This document shows positions 53,687 through 64,000 of a stretch of 64,000 bases of DNA, piece after piece. The stretch is taken from assembly GCF_013201645.1 (NCBI RefSeq), contig NZ_CP053842.1:372001-436000 (forward strand), written 5' to 3'. A model generated the notes under the pieces. The model did not search any database, was not told the DNA's origin, and saw only the letters and a list, made by a program, of their open reading frames with translations. This stretch comes from Campylobacter corcagiensis. Its GTDB lineage: Bacteria; Campylobacterota; Campylobacteria; Campylobacterales; Campylobacteraceae. The translations under genes and the position numbers were made by a program. Position 1 is the first letter of the stretch; each line of letters starts with the position of its first letter.

Positions 53687-54252
53687 TAGTATAGTCCGCT
53701 AAATTTCACAAAATCATTAAAAACATAAACTCTTACTTTTTCTTTAGAAGCGTGAGTAGAGCGGATGATATCAGCTGTTTTTTTAGCTAAATCATTAAAA
53801 CTCTCTTTTGAGATCGGCTCATTTGTATAGATATCAACCTCAAAAATATCGCCATTTTTACTAATTTCAGCAAAATTTATCAAATTTGGAGCCAAATTTA
53901 TGATGGCTTTTATATCATCTTTTTTAGGGCTAAATTTGCTCATACCGTTTGTATTTAAGGTGTTTAAATTTGAACTATTAATTTGCGAGTTCATGGCACT
54001 TATAAGCCCAAAAGCTAAAATTCCAAGCTCATCACCTATAGCATTAAAGCTTGAGTTTAAATCGCTCAAGCTTTTTGTTAAATTTGCCTCAAGTTCTTTC
54101 ATTTTTGGCTCGTTATTTTTCAAAAAACTATCCACAACTCCAATCATAACTTTGCTTTTATAAGATAGCTCATCTACGCTTTGGTTTGCATCTTTAAAAT
54201 TTAAACCAAAAGCAAAAACAGCACTTGCTAAAAATAGTATAAACCTTTTCAC
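53686..54252 (-). CDS. Secreted protein of unknown function
   Basis: A 188-residue protein with a Sec signal peptide (about 1-16, ending FAFG before LNFK). A long helical region (about 30-105) is followed by a small alpha/beta domain (KNGDIFEVDIYTNEP through RVYVFNDFVKFSG). No family recognised. Its start overlaps the cinA-like gene by 4 bases and its stop touches the start of the DUF3137 remnant, so the three form an operon. Confidence 0.7.
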   Translation of the reverse strand: MKRFILFLASAVFAFGLNFKDANQSVDELSYKSKVMIGVVDSFLKNNEPKMKELEANLTKSLSDLNSSFNAIGDELGILAFGLISAMNSQINSSNLNTLNTNGMSKFSPKKDDIKAIINLAPNLINFAEISKNGDIFEVDIYTNEPISKESFNDLAKKTADIIRSTHASKEKVRVYVFNDFVKFSGLY

Positions 54253-55343
54253 TCTATCTCCTTAAAAAATTCTCCTACCTCAAAAAGCAGGCTAAAAGCT
54301 ACATTTGTGCTTTCTTCTCTTATATAATTTCTATCTCCACTAAATAAAAATCTTTTTACTATTACATTTTTATCTCTTCTCATAGCTCCTATAAAGACCG
54401 TTCCTACAGGCTTTTCATCACTTCCGCCAGTTGGACCAGCTACCCCGCTAACTGCTAAAGCATAATCAGCCCCGCTCATTTTCAAAGCCCCTTCTAGCAT
54501 CTTTAAAACGCACTCTTTGCTAACTGCACCGTTTTCTTGTAAAATTTCATCACTAACTCCAAGCCATGAGTTTTTGATATGGTTTGCATAAGTGACAACT
54601 GAGCCATCAAATACATCACTTGCCCCTGAAATTTCACCTATTTTAGATGCTATCAGCCCAGCAGTACAACTCTCAGCAAAACTTATCTTTTGAGCTTTTT
54701 GTTTTAGTATGGTTACTACAAATTCTGCTAAATTTTTATTAAAGATGATTTTGTTTTTAAAAAGAGTTTTACACTCATCTAAAAAGCTACTCATATCGCC
54801 AAATTTACGCTCTTTAACCTTAACAAAAGCTATAAATTTTGAGTAATTTGTAATATCTATATCCATATCAAATTTGCTGCTTAACTCTTCAAAGGTCTCT
54901 TTTATGCTCTCATACTCAAAACCATATATATAAAATTTTGTATAATCATCAGATTTATCTAAAAGTAGCTTTGGAAGTTTATCAAGCGGGTTTGCTTCTA
55001 CTAAATTTATAAGAGCTTTATTTAGAGTTATGACAAAACTTTTTTGGGATGTTTTTTTAGCTAAAGTTGGAGTTAGAAAACCATCTTTTATCTCAAGCAT
55101 ATCGTTTGTTAAACTTGCGATAATCTTAGCTATCAAAGGAAAATTCTCACTACTTGCATAAGCGGTGATTTTATCATACTCAAGGCTTAAATTCTCTAAA
55201 ATTTTAAAAATTTCAGCCCCTGTTTCTATAAATTTTATATCAGCTAAAGAGCCAAAATTTTCCACATAATCTTTTAAAATATAGTTAAAAAAAGGTCCAT
55301 TTATCTTGATATCTGAGCCAATTATCAATATAAGTTCTTGCAT
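54249..55343 (-). CDS. CinA family protein (nicotinamide-nucleotide amidase domain)
   Basis: A 364-residue protein. The C-terminal about 160 residues form a PncC/CinA domain (FAESCTAGLIASKIGEISG; SGVAGPTGGSDEKPVGTVFIG) that deamidates nicotinamide mononucleotide. The N-terminal part sits where other CinA proteins carry a MoCF-like domain, but the motifs there are weak, so it is probably degenerate. It is divergent from ileS, as in C. jejuni (from memory). Confidence 0.85.
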   Translation of the reverse strand: MQELILIIGSDIKINGPFFNYILKDYVENFGSLADIKFIETGAEIFKILENLSLEYDKITAYASSENFPLIAKIIASLTNDMLEIKDGFLTPTLAKKTSQKSFVITLNKALINLVEANPLDKLPKLLLDKSDDYTKFYIYGFEYESIKETFEELSSKFDMDIDITNYSKFIAFVKVKERKFGDMSSFLDECKTLFKNKIIFNKNLAEFVVTILKQKAQKISFAESCTAGLIASKIGEISGASDVFDGSVVTYANHIKNSWLGVSDEILQENGAVSKECVLKMLEGALKMSGADYALAVSGVAGPTGGSDEKPVGTVFIGAMRRDKNVIVKRFLFSGDRNYIREESTNVAFSLLFEVGEFFKEIE

Positions 55344-55426
55344 GCCTTACTCCATAAATTTTAAAGATTATACAAGTTTTATGTAAATTTATCTAAAGTT
55401 TTACCCAAATTTCAGAACTATTTAGG

Positions 55427-55432
55427 TAAAAT
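55427..55432 (+). promoter_or_regulatory. -10 box for ileS
   Basis: GGTAAAAT context, with TAAAAT 28 bases before the ileS ATG, in the divergent gap with the cinA-like gene. Confidence 0.5.
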
Positions 55433-55460
55433 CAACGAATTTTTATTACAAGAGGCACAT

Positions 55461-58211
55461 ATGGATTATAAAGATACACTTTTTTTACCAAAAACAGAAT
55501 TTGCGATGCGTGGAAATTTGCCAGAAAATGAGCCAAAAAGGTTTAATAGCTGGTATAATGAGCGTAAAATTTATGAGAAAATGAAGCGTGAAAATGTTGA
55601 TTTTACACTTCATGATGGACCACCTTATGCAAACGGACACCTTCACATCGGACATGCACTAAATAAAATTTTAAAAGATATTATTCTAAAAACCCACTAC
55701 TTTTTTGGAGAAGGCATAAGATACACTCCAGGCTGGGATTGTCATGGTTTGCCTATAGAGCAACAAGTTGAAGTAAGTCTTGGCGGAAAAAAAGATAGCG
55801 TATCAAAAGGTAAACTCAGAGAACTTTGTAGAGATCACGCTACTAAATTTATAGATATACAAAGAGATGAGTTTAAAACTCTTGGAGTTATTGCGGATTG
55901 GGATAATCCTTATATGACTATGAAATTTAAATTTGAGGCTGAAATTTATAGAACGCTTTGTAAGATAGCTAAAAAGGGGCTTTTGGTTGAAAGAAGTAAG
56001 CCTGTGTTTTGGAGCTGGGCGGCAAAGTCAGCTTTGGCTGAAGCTGAAGTTGAGTATAAAGATAAGGAAGATTACTCACTTTATGTGGCATTTGATTTAA
56101 GTAAAGAGGCAAATGAAAAACTTGGCGTAAATGACGCAAAAGCAGTTATCTGGACCACAACTCCATGGACACTTTTAGCTAATCAAGCCATAGCTTTAAA
56201 TCCAAATGAAAAATATGTCGTTGTGGCTGAAAAATTTATCTTTGCTAAGCCACTTTTGGAAGTTATGGTAGAAAAAGGCTTTACAAATGGTGAAATTTTA
56301 AAGGAATTTAGCTCTTGTGAATTAGAAAATTTAAACGCGATAAACCCACTAAATGGCAGAAATTCAACTTTTATCTTAGGCGAACATGTTTTGATGGATG
56401 GAGGAACTGGTCTTGTTCATACCGCACCAGGACATGGTGAGGATGATTATTTTGCAGCTCTTAAATACGGCATAGAAGTTATCATGCCAGTATCAGAAGA
56501 TGGCACATATGATGAGACTTTAAGAACTAAAGCTCTTATAAAAGAGGAATTTTTAGATGAGTTTATAGGGCTTCATATCTTTAAAGCTAATGAGAAGATC
56601 ATTGAAATTTTAGGTGATAGCGTGGTAGGAGTTAGTAAATTTACCCACTCATATCCATTTTGTTGGAGAACTAAAAAACCAGTGATTTATAGAGCTACAA
56701 AGCAGTGGTTTATCGCTATGGATGAGCCAAAACTTAGTGATGGTAAGACTTTAAGGCAGTTGGCACTAAGCGAGATAAAAAATATAAAATTCTATCCTGA
56801 AAGCGGAGTAAACCGCCTAACTACAATGATAGAAAATAGACCTGATTGGTGTATATCAAGGCAAAGAGATTGGGGCGTTCCGATTGCGTTTTTTAGAGAT
56901 AAGGCTACCAAAGAGCCGATTTTTGATACAGAAATTTTAGATCATATTGGTAATATCTTTGAAGAAAAAGGTTGTGATGCTTGGTGGGAGTATGAGATAA
57001 AAGATCTTCTGCCACAAGGCTCAAACTATGATCCAGAAAATTTAGAAAAAGTTATGGATATTTTAGATGTTTGGTTTGATAGCGGTTCTACTTGGAGTGC
57101 GGTTTTAGCAAGTGGGGATTATGATGCTGGAAATTATCCAGCTGATATGTATCTAGAAGGAAGCGATCAGCACCGTGGCTGGTTTCAAAGCTCACTTTTA
57201 GTAAGTTGTGCAGCAAATGAAAAAGCTCCATATAAAACAATCCTAACTCATGGTTTTACCGTTGATGATAAGGGTCAAAAGATGAGTAAATCCATAGGAA
57301 ATGTCATCTCTCCTGATGAAGTTGCTAAAAAATATGGCGTTGAAATTTTAAGGCTTTGGGTTGGACTTAGTGATTATTCAAGCGATCTTAAAATAAGTGA
57401 TTCTATCTTAAAACAAGTAAGTGAGCAATACCGCAAAATACGAAATACAATAAGATTTTTACTAGCAAATGTTAGCGATTTAAAAGAGGTAGAAAGCCAA
57501 AATTTCACCATGCTTGATAAGTGGATACTTACTAGAGCAACTAAGGCTTTTAAAGAGACAAGTTTGGCATTTAGAAATTATGATTTTTCAAAAGGCTTTA
57601 ATACGCTTTTAAATTTCTTAAGTGCCGATTTAAGTGGCGTGTATCTTGATATATGTAAGGATAGGTTGTATTGTGATGACTTAAATGAAGCTCGCAGAAT
57701 TTCAGCTCAAAGCACGATGGTAATCATTGCTAGAGAGCTTTTAGCACTTATCGCTCCAACGCTAACTTATACAGTTGATGAGGTTATGGAGTACGCGCCT
57801 GATGTTATAAAAGATGGTAAAAAAGATGCTTTTGATTTGGTATATAAAGGTTTGGAATTTGAATTTGACAGTGAGCTGAATGATGAAATTTTTATAGATG
57901 CTAGAGAGAAATTTTTTGAAGTTATTGATTCTTTAAAGAAAGATAAAACTATCAAATCAACTCTAGAGTTGGTTTTGCAAACAAGCTCAACTGAGATAAT
58001 GTCTGCTGATATGAGTGAGATAGTAGATTGGTTTATGGTAAGTAAGGTAGAAGGTATAAGTGATGGCGATAGTTTGGCTGAGTTTAGGGTAGATGGAGAG
58101 CTATTTAGACTAGTAATTTCACCTAAATTTAAATGCCCAAGATGCTGGAAATTTGATGCAGATGCAGAAGGTAGCGTCTGTCCAAGATGTGCGAAGGTTT
58201 TAAATGTTTAA
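55461..58211 (+). CDS. ileS: Isoleucyl-tRNA synthetase
   Basis: A class I synthetase of 916 residues that charges tRNA-Ile. The HIGH motif is HLHIGH (60-65) and KMSKS is at about 608-612. The editing CP1 domain contains [15 protein letters not shown] and [17 protein letters not shown]. The C-terminal zinc site has CPRCWK and CPRCAK. It overlaps the downstream microprotein gene by 8 bases. Confidence 0.97.
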   Translation: MDYKDTLFLPKTEFAMRGNLPENEPKRFNSWYNERKIYEKMKRENVDFTLHDGPPYANGHLHIGHALNKILKDIILKTHYFFGEGIRYTPGWDCHGLPIEQQVEVSLGGKKDSVSKGKLRELCRDHATKFIDIQRDEFKTLGVIADWDNPYMTMKFKFEAEIYRTLCKIAKKGLLVERSKPVFWSWAAKSALAEAEVEYKDKEDYSLYVAFDLSKEANEKLGVNDAKAVIWTTTPWTLLANQAIALNPNEKYVVVAEKFIFAKPLLEVMVEKGFTNGEILKEFSSCELENLNAINPLNGRNSTFILGEHVLMDGGTGLVHTAPGHGEDDYFAALKYGIEVIMPVSEDGTYDETLRTKALIKEEFLDEFIGLHIFKANEKIIEILGDSVVGVSKFTHSYPFCWRTKKPVIYRATKQWFIAMDEPKLSDGKTLRQLALSEIKNIKFYPESGVNRLTTMIENRPDWCISRQRDWGVPIAFFRDKATKEPIFDTEILDHIGNIFEEKGCDAWWEYEIKDLLPQGSNYDPENLEKVMDILDVWFDSGSTWSAVLASGDYDAGNYPADMYLEGSDQHRGWFQSSLLVSCAANEKAPYKTILTHGFTVDDKGQKMSKSIGNVISPDEVAKKYGVEILRLWVGLSDYSSDLKISDSILKQVSEQYRKIRNTIRFLLANVSDLKEVESQNFTMLDKWILTRATKAFKETSLAFRNYDFSKGFNTLLNFLSADLSGVYLDICKDRLYCDDLNEARRISAQSTMVIIARELLALIAPTLTYTVDEVMEYAPDVIKDGKKDAFDLVYKGLEFEFDSELNDEIFIDAREKFFEVIDSLKKDKTIKSTLELVLQTSSTEIMSADMSEIVDWFMVSKVEGISDGDSLAEFRVDGELFRLVISPKFKCPRCWKFDADAEGSVCPRCAKVLNV

Positions 58212-58314
58212 TGAGCCTTTGCCGTTTATTGTAGTTTTTATAACAGTTTTTGTTCTAGCTATTTTTATAGCTTTAGGAGTATTTTTTGTAAATAAATTTA
58301 AGGAGAGAGTGTGA
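58204..58314 (+). CDS. 36-residue membrane microprotein between ileS and gatA
   Basis: The frame starts with ATG inside the ileS end (8-base overlap) and its stop overlaps the gatA GTG start (GTGA, 4 bases). It encodes one strongly hydrophobic helix ([22 protein letters not shown]) flanked by Asn/Glu and by NKFKERV, so the C-terminus should face the cytoplasm. Coupling on both sides argues that it is translated. C. jejuni has, as I recall, a similarly small gene at this spot. Function unknown. Confidence 0.7.
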   Translation: MFNEPLPFIVVFITVFVLAIFIALGVFFVNKFKERV

Positions 58315-59669
58315 TAAGCTTAAAAGAGGCACTAAATTTAAGCAGTAGCGATATAGCTGAGCTTAGAAAAGAACTTAAAGAGCGTATTATAAAACAAAAA
58401 GTTTTAGGTGCTTATGTGGAGCAGTTAACGGGTGAAGAGATAAATGAAAGCGGTGATGGAATTCCACTAGCTATAAAAGACAATATCCAAGTAAAAAACT
58501 GGAGCGTTACTTCAGCTTCTAAAATTTTACAAGGATACATCGCTCCTTATGATGCAACAGTTATAACAAAGCTAAGAGCAGCTGGAATTTCACCATTTGG
58601 TAGAACGAATATGGATGAATTTGCTATGGGATCAACAACTGAAACATCATTTTATGGCAAAACTCTAAACCCTACAAACCACAACCATGTACCAGGTGGA
58701 AGTAGCGGTGGAAGTGCAGCGGCTGTGGCTGGTGGGATCGCTATAGCAGCTTTAGGAAGTGATACTGGTGGAAGTATTAGGCAACCAGCGGCATTTTGTG
58801 GATGTGTGGGATTTAAACCAACATATGGAAATGTAAGCAGATACGGTCTTGGAGCTTACTCAAGTAGCTTAGATCAAATCGGACCTATTACTCAAACAGT
58901 AGAAGATGCTGCTATTATTTATGAGATAATAAAAGGTCATGATGATATAGATAGCACAAGTTTTAACGGCGAACTTCAAAGCGTTTCAAATTTAGATAAA
59001 AATAGAAAATTTACAATCGCAGTTATACAAAACTATATAAATGATGCAAGTTCTGAAGTAAAAGAAGCGCTTTTAAAAGGTGTAGAAAAGCTAAAAGCTG
59101 ATGGTCATAAGGTAGTTTTTAAAACTCTTTCAAACGCTAAAATAGATATAGCAACTTATTATATCATCGCAAATGCTGAAGCAAGTGCGAATTTAAGTAG
59201 ATTTGATGGCGTAAGATATGGCAGAAGAGCAAGTACTAAAGATTTAAATGAGATGTATGTTAAAACTCGCTCAGAAGGCTTTGGTACTGAAGTAAAAAGA
59301 CGCTTGCTTTTAGGGACTTTTGTGCTAAGTAGTGGGTATTATGATGCTTACTATGTAAAGGCTCAAAAGGCTAGAAATTTTATAAAACAAGAGTATGAAG
59401 AGATTTTTAAAGATGCTGATGTTATATATAGCCCAGTTGCACCAACAACGGCTTACAAATTTGGTGAGATTAAAGACCCACTAAGTGTGTATTTGGGTGA
59501 TCTTTACTCTGTAGGAGTAAATTTAGCAGGACTTCCAGCTATAACAGTTCCGATTGCAAAAGATAGTAATGGATTAAATATATCAGCTCAGATAATTGGT
59601 AAAGCAAGAGATGATAAAAGTGTCCTAGAAGCAGGACTGGTGTTAGAAAAAATTGCAAAGGAAAAATAG
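58311..59669 (+). CDS. gatA: Aspartyl/glutamyl-tRNA amidotransferase subunit A
   Basis: GatA is the amidase subunit that makes Gln-tRNA and/or Asn-tRNA by transamidation. The 452-residue protein has the amidase triad: Lys56 (LAIKDNI), cis-Ser131 (GGSSGGS) and nucleophile Ser155 (DTGGSIRQ). The GTG start behind AAGGAGAG overlaps the microprotein stop. Its stop directly precedes guaB. Subunits B and C are not in this window. Confidence 0.96.
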   Translation: MISLKEALNLSSSDIAELRKELKERIIKQKVLGAYVEQLTGEEINESGDGIPLAIKDNIQVKNWSVTSASKILQGYIAPYDATVITKLRAAGISPFGRTNMDEFAMGSTTETSFYGKTLNPTNHNHVPGGSSGGSAAAVAGGIAIAALGSDTGGSIRQPAAFCGCVGFKPTYGNVSRYGLGAYSSSLDQIGPITQTVEDAAIIYEIIKGHDDIDSTSFNGELQSVSNLDKNRKFTIAVIQNYINDASSEVKEALLKGVEKLKADGHKVVFKTLSNAKIDIATYYIIANAEASANLSRFDGVRYGRRASTKDLNEMYVKTRSEGFGTEVKRRLLLGTFVLSSGYYDAYYVKAQKARNFIKQEYEEIFKDADVIYSPVAPTTAYKFGEIKDPLSVYLGDLYSVGVNLAGLPAITVPIAKDSNGLNISAQIIGKARDDKSVLEAGLVLEKIAKEK

Positions 59670-61112
<1,443 letters not shown>

Positions 61113-61124
61113 GTTTTATAAAAA

Positions 61125-61159
61125 CATTTGCTTTTATGCTTGAGTCAAAATAGCAAATG
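61125..61159 (+). terminator. Imperfect hairpin after guaB
   Basis: CATTTGCT / AGCAAATG (8 bp) with extra T-A pairs beyond a one-base bulge, 12 bases past the guaB stop. It may end the guaB transcript or act in the metX leader; there is no strong U-run. Confidence 0.4.
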
Positions 61160-61197
61160 CTTTAAATAGCTTTAGCAAAGAAAATATATAGGAATTT

Positions 61198-62304
61198 ATG
61201 GTTACTAAAACTGAGTATTTTAACGAACCACTTCATTTAGAGAGTGGACGAATTTTAAATAGCTTTAAGCTTAAGTACGAAAGCTATGGCAAACTAAACG
61301 CGGATAAAAGTAACGCTGTAGTGGTTTGCCATGCTTTAACAGGAAGTCATCACGCAGCTGGAAGATATGAAAATGAGACTAAAAGTGGCTGGTGGGACGC
61401 TATGATAGGAAGTGGCAAGGCTATTGATACAGATGAGTTTTTTGTAATATGCGTAAATATTTTATCTTCTCCATTTGGTTCAACTTGTCCGCTTGATATA
61501 GATGAGAGTAGTGGAAGTGAATATAGACTGAATTTTCCAGTTATTACAATCACTGATGTAGTAAATGCTCAAATGAAACTTTTTTCTAGAATCGGTATAA
61601 AAAAAGCTCACGCTATAGTGGGTGGAAGCTTAGGCGGTATGCAGGCACTTTGTTTTGCTATAGAACACCCTGAATTTAGCGATAGAGTAATAATGTTAGC
61701 ATCAACTTATCAAACCAAAGCCTGGGCGATAGCGTTTAATCGTATAGTCATACATGGTATATTAAATGATGTTCACTTTGATGGTGGTAACTACGATAAA
61801 AATTTAGTTAAAATTCACGGCTTGGTTGGTATGGAATTAGGGCGTATGGCGGGGCATATTAGCTTTTTAAGTCCTTATTCTACTGAAGTAAAATTTGGTA
61901 GAAACTATGTTGAAACAGATGGTCTTTATGAGTTAAAAGGTAGGTTTCAAGTAGATAGATATATGGAGTATAACGCTTCAAATTTTGCTAAAAGATTTGA
62001 TCCACTTTGTTATTTGTATATCGCTAAAATGATGAATATCTTTGATGCAACTCGCCACTATGATGACTTAAAAGATGCTTTGTCTAACATAAAAGCAAGA
62101 CTTACTCTTATATCTTTTCGTGGTGATATGCTTTTTATGCCTAGTGAAATGGAAGAAATTTACTCTACCATGCTTGATCTTGGTAGAAAAAATATGGTAG
62201 AGTATTTCAATATAGACAGCAGTTACGGGCATGATGCATTTTTAGTGGAGATAGATAAATTTGATTTTTATGTAAAAAGGGCGATAAAATGGAAGAGAAA
62301 TTAG
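61198..62304 (+). CDS. metX: Homoserine O-acetyltransferase
   Basis: This alpha/beta-hydrolase acetylates homoserine for methionine synthesis. The 368-residue protein has the nucleophile elbow GGSLGGMQA (Ser144), the acid in FRGDMLFMP and the His in SSYGHDAFLVE. TGSHHAAGRY and SPFGSTCPLD are typical of MetX. It overlaps xseB by 16 bases. An O-succinyltransferase activity cannot be excluded from motifs alone. Confidence 0.93.
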   Translation: MVTKTEYFNEPLHLESGRILNSFKLKYESYGKLNADKSNAVVVCHALTGSHHAAGRYENETKSGWWDAMIGSGKAIDTDEFFVICVNILSSPFGSTCPLDIDESSGSEYRLNFPVITITDVVNAQMKLFSRIGIKKAHAIVGGSLGGMQALCFAIEHPEFSDRVIMLASTYQTKAWAIAFNRIVIHGILNDVHFDGGNYDKNLVKIHGLVGMELGRMAGHISFLSPYSTEVKFGRNYVETDGLYELKGRFQVDRYMEYNASNFAKRFDPLCYLYIAKMMNIFDATRHYDDLKDALSNIKARLTLISFRGDMLFMPSEMEEIYSTMLDLGRKNMVEYFNIDSSYGHDAFLVEIDKFDFYVKRAIKWKRN

Positions 62305-62495
62305 AAAAAAGCTTTGAAGAAAATGTTGAAATTTTAAACTCTTATCTTGAAAAGCTAAAAGATGAGAATTTAAACCTAAATGATAGCGTTGAAATTTATA
62401 AGCAAGCTTTGAAAATCTTAGTTGAAGCAAAAAATCAACTTCAAGATGCTAAGCTAGAGATCATTGAGATAGATAAGGAGTTAGGCGTTGAGTAA
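62289..62495 (+). CDS. xseB: Exodeoxyribonuclease VII small subunit
   Basis: A 68-residue helical protein with the XseB pattern: LEKSFEENVEILNSYLEKL, then NLNDSVEIYKQALKIL. It partners with XseA, which is not in the window, to degrade single-stranded DNA. Start inside metX, end overlapping the next gene by 8 bases. Confidence 0.85.
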   Translation: MEEKLEKSFEENVEILNSYLEKLKDENLNLNDSVEIYKQALKILVEAKNQLQDAKLEIIEIDKELGVE

Positions 62496-63285
62496 AGTAG
62501 CTATCCTTCAGCTTCCTACGCTATCAATGAGCGAGGGTAGGATTGATTATTATATAAGGGCTGTTGTTGATAGTGGGGCAAGTTTAGCTTTAATTGGTGA
62601 GTATGTGCTAAATAGCTTTTTTAGTGAGCTTATTAAGATGCCAAAAGCGATGATAAATGAGCAAATCTCACATAAATTAGAGCTTTTTAAAGATATTGCC
62701 AAAAGATATGAGATTGATATAGTTGCTCCTTTTATTATAGAAAAAGCAGGTGGATACTATAAAGTTATAGCCAAATTTAGTCCAAAAAGCGTAAGATTTG
62801 TTGAACAAAATTTCCTTATGAACTATAGTCATTGGGATGAGAAGAGTTTTTTTAAGAACAAATTTGAAAAAGCAAAATTTTTATGTTTTAATCACAACGG
62901 CTTTAAAATAGGAGTTATGGCTGGGTTTGAGACACATTTTGATATAAGCTGGAAGTATATGAGAGATGCTAAAGTGGACGCTGTTTTGGTTCCAACAGCA
63001 TCTACATTTGAGTCAAATTTAAGATGGGAAAAACTTTTGTCAATGAGAGCTTTTACAAATTTAGTCTATGTTTTAAGGGCAAACCGTGTTGGAAAAGTTA
63101 AAATTTCAAACAATCAAAGCTGGGAGTTTTACGGTGATAGTTTTGCAGTTTCACCAAATGGCAAGATTAGTAGTAGGCTTAGTTTTGAAGAGGGGGTTTT
63201 ACTTTTTGAGTTGTCTAAAAAAGAGATAAAAGATGAGAGAAAACTGTGGAAATTTACAGAAATTTTAAAGGGTATTGATGAGTAA
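62488..63285 (+). CDS. Nitrilase/carbon-nitrogen hydrolase-fold protein lacking catalytic residues
   Basis: A 265-residue protein with the fold of the CN-hydrolase superfamily (start VAILQLPTLSMSEGRIDYYI, core KIGVMAGFETHFDISW, tail FYGDSFAVSPNGKI). The usual catalytic Glu is kept (Glu38, LIGEYV). The catalytic Lys position reads Gln107 (VEQNFLMNY, normally K-x-H-L/I) and the catalytic Cys position reads Gly146 (GVMAGFE, normally GVLICYD). It is probably an inactive relative with a binding role. The TTG start overlaps xseB, and the 3' end overlaps the ThiF-like gene by 8 bases. Confidence 0.75.
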   Translation: MSKVAILQLPTLSMSEGRIDYYIRAVVDSGASLALIGEYVLNSFFSELIKMPKAMINEQISHKLELFKDIAKRYEIDIVAPFIIEKAGGYYKVIAKFSPKSVRFVEQNFLMNYSHWDEKSFFKNKFEKAKFLCFNHNGFKIGVMAGFETHFDISWKYMRDAKVDAVLVPTASTFESNLRWEKLLSMRAFTNLVYVLRANRVGKVKISNNQSWEFYGDSFAVSPNGKISSRLSFEEGVLLFELSKKEIKDERKLWKFTEILKGIDE

Positions 63286-63946
63286 CTATTTTCATAGACA
63301 AATTCAGCTTTGGGGTGAGCAAACTCAAAATTCTTTAAAGCATAAAAAAATTCTTATCATCGGTAGTGGCGGGCTTGGAAGTTCATTTGCATATGCTTTG
63401 GGTGCTAGTGGGATAGGAGAAATTCAAGTTGTTGATTTTGACACTGTATCGCTTCATAATATCCATAGGCAGATTCTTTTTACTTTAAATGATGAGGGTA
63501 AATTTAAGGCTGATATCTTTAAAAGTGTGGTTCAAAGCAGATATGATGGCGTAGAAGTTATAACTCACAAGATGAAATTTAGTGAATTTGTATCTAAAAA
63601 CAGTACTAAATTTGATCTTATTTTTGATGCAACTGATAATTTAGAAACAAGGTCTTGTATAGATAAATTCGCAAAAAACACAAATACACCTTGGATTTAT
63701 GCATCTACTCAAGCTTTTCACTCTCAGGTTTGCTTTTTTGATAAAGCAAGCTTTAAACCGCTTTTAAAAGATGGTATAAATCCTGAGGGTTTGGCAGCAC
63801 CGATTGTAATGTTTGCAGCTAGTTTTAGTGCAAATTTAGGGCTTAGGTATTTAGCAAATTTAGATGTTAAAAAAGATACTCTTTACTATCTAGACATAAG
63901 TTCAGGCGAATTAAAAGTCAGTAAATTTAGTTTACAAAAGCCCTAA
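63278..63946 (+). CDS. ThiF/MoeB/HesA family adenylyltransferase-like protein
   Basis: An E1-like protein of 222 residues. It has the Rossmann ATP loop GSGGLGSSFAYALGASGIG, DFDTVSLHNIHRQIL with the adenylation Arg, and DATDNLETRSCIDKF with the catalytic Asp. The two CxxC zinc pairs of MoeB/ThiF are not present. Members activate the C-terminal Gly-Gly of sulfur carriers or modify peptides; target unknown. I start at ATG 63278, overlapping the previous stop; a TTG one codon earlier is possible. Its stop codon lies inside a terminator hairpin. Confidence 0.82.
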   Translation: MSNYFHRQIQLWGEQTQNSLKHKKILIIGSGGLGSSFAYALGASGIGEIQVVDFDTVSLHNIHRQILFTLNDEGKFKADIFKSVVQSRYDGVEVITHKMKFSEFVSKNSTKFDLIFDATDNLETRSCIDKFAKNTNTPWIYASTQAFHSQVCFFDKASFKPLLKDGINPEGLAAPIVMFAASFSANLGLRYLANLDVKKDTLYYLDISSGELKVSKFSLQKP

Positions 63947-63959
63947 ATTTAGGGCTTTT
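63936..63959 (+). terminator. Terminator overlapping the ThiF-like stop codon
   Basis: AAAAGCCCTAA / TTAGGGCTTTT, a perfect palindrome around AATT-like core, spans the stop codon at 63944-63946. The remaining 41 bases to the window end show no feature. Confidence 0.75.
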
Positions 63960-64000
63960 AATAATTAAAATTCCAAATTTTTTATAATGTATGGTTTTGT

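Overview
The window is AT-rich (about 30% G+C by eye), densely coded, and uses many TTG and GTG starts and TATAAT -10 boxes. Gene content and order match the Campylobacterota. The block bamA-tyrA-M23 peptidase-lpxC-tsaB-thrB-ylxR-infB-rbfA-rimP has the order I remember from Campylobacter jejuni, as do sppA-amidohydrolase-aroQ-folK and cinA/ileS-gatA. I call it a Campylobacter species. An flhG-like gene persists without its usual partner flhF, which suggests, but does not prove, a non-flagellated lineage such as the C. ureolyticus, hominis or gracilis type.

Layout: (1) 1-637, the 3' end of an elongator tRNA-Met and a decayed non-coding stretch. (2) 638-12015, envelope biogenesis (bamA, M23 peptidase, lpxC), amino-acid genes (tyrA, thrB), a translation operon (ylxR-infB-rbfA-rimP) and zupT. 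(3) 12227-14431, periplasmic nitrite reduction (nrfHA). (4) 14563-22260, four tandem exported aryl-sulfate sulfotransferases (AssT), followed by a histidine kinase/OmpR-type regulator pair and ribD. (5) 25650-32060, a DASS anion transporter, sdaA, a twin-arginine sulfide:quinone-reductase-like flavoprotein, sppA and an amidohydrolase. (6) 32145-37517, aroQ, pepP, folK, flhG-like, LOG, mnmA and prs. (7) 37510-47100 (minus strand), a 1585-residue exonuclease-RecQ-UvrD fusion and a four-gene ABC efflux operon. (8) lepA, then a small accessory region (49098-54252) of HTH, TM2, lipoprotein and other envelope genes, including a DUF3137 pseudogene broken by two frameshifts. (9) 54249-63946, cinA, ileS, a 36-residue membrane microprotein, gatA, guaB, metX, xseB, a nitrilase-fold protein lacking catalytic residues, and a ThiF/MoeB-like protein.

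How the genes work together: regions 3-5 are rich in periplasmic redox and sulfur functions (NrfHA, AssT x4, SQR-like flavoprotein). The best regulatory inference is a perfect 10-bp direct repeat with 11-bp periodicity just upstream of the assT1 -10 box. That is the usual format of an OmpR-family site, and an OmpR-family regulator is encoded just beyond assT4. No insertion sequence, prophage or CRISPR array was seen. The most unusual items are the AssT array with its putative operator, the triple-module helicase, the flhG-like gene without flhF, and the catalytically dead nitrilase-fold protein.
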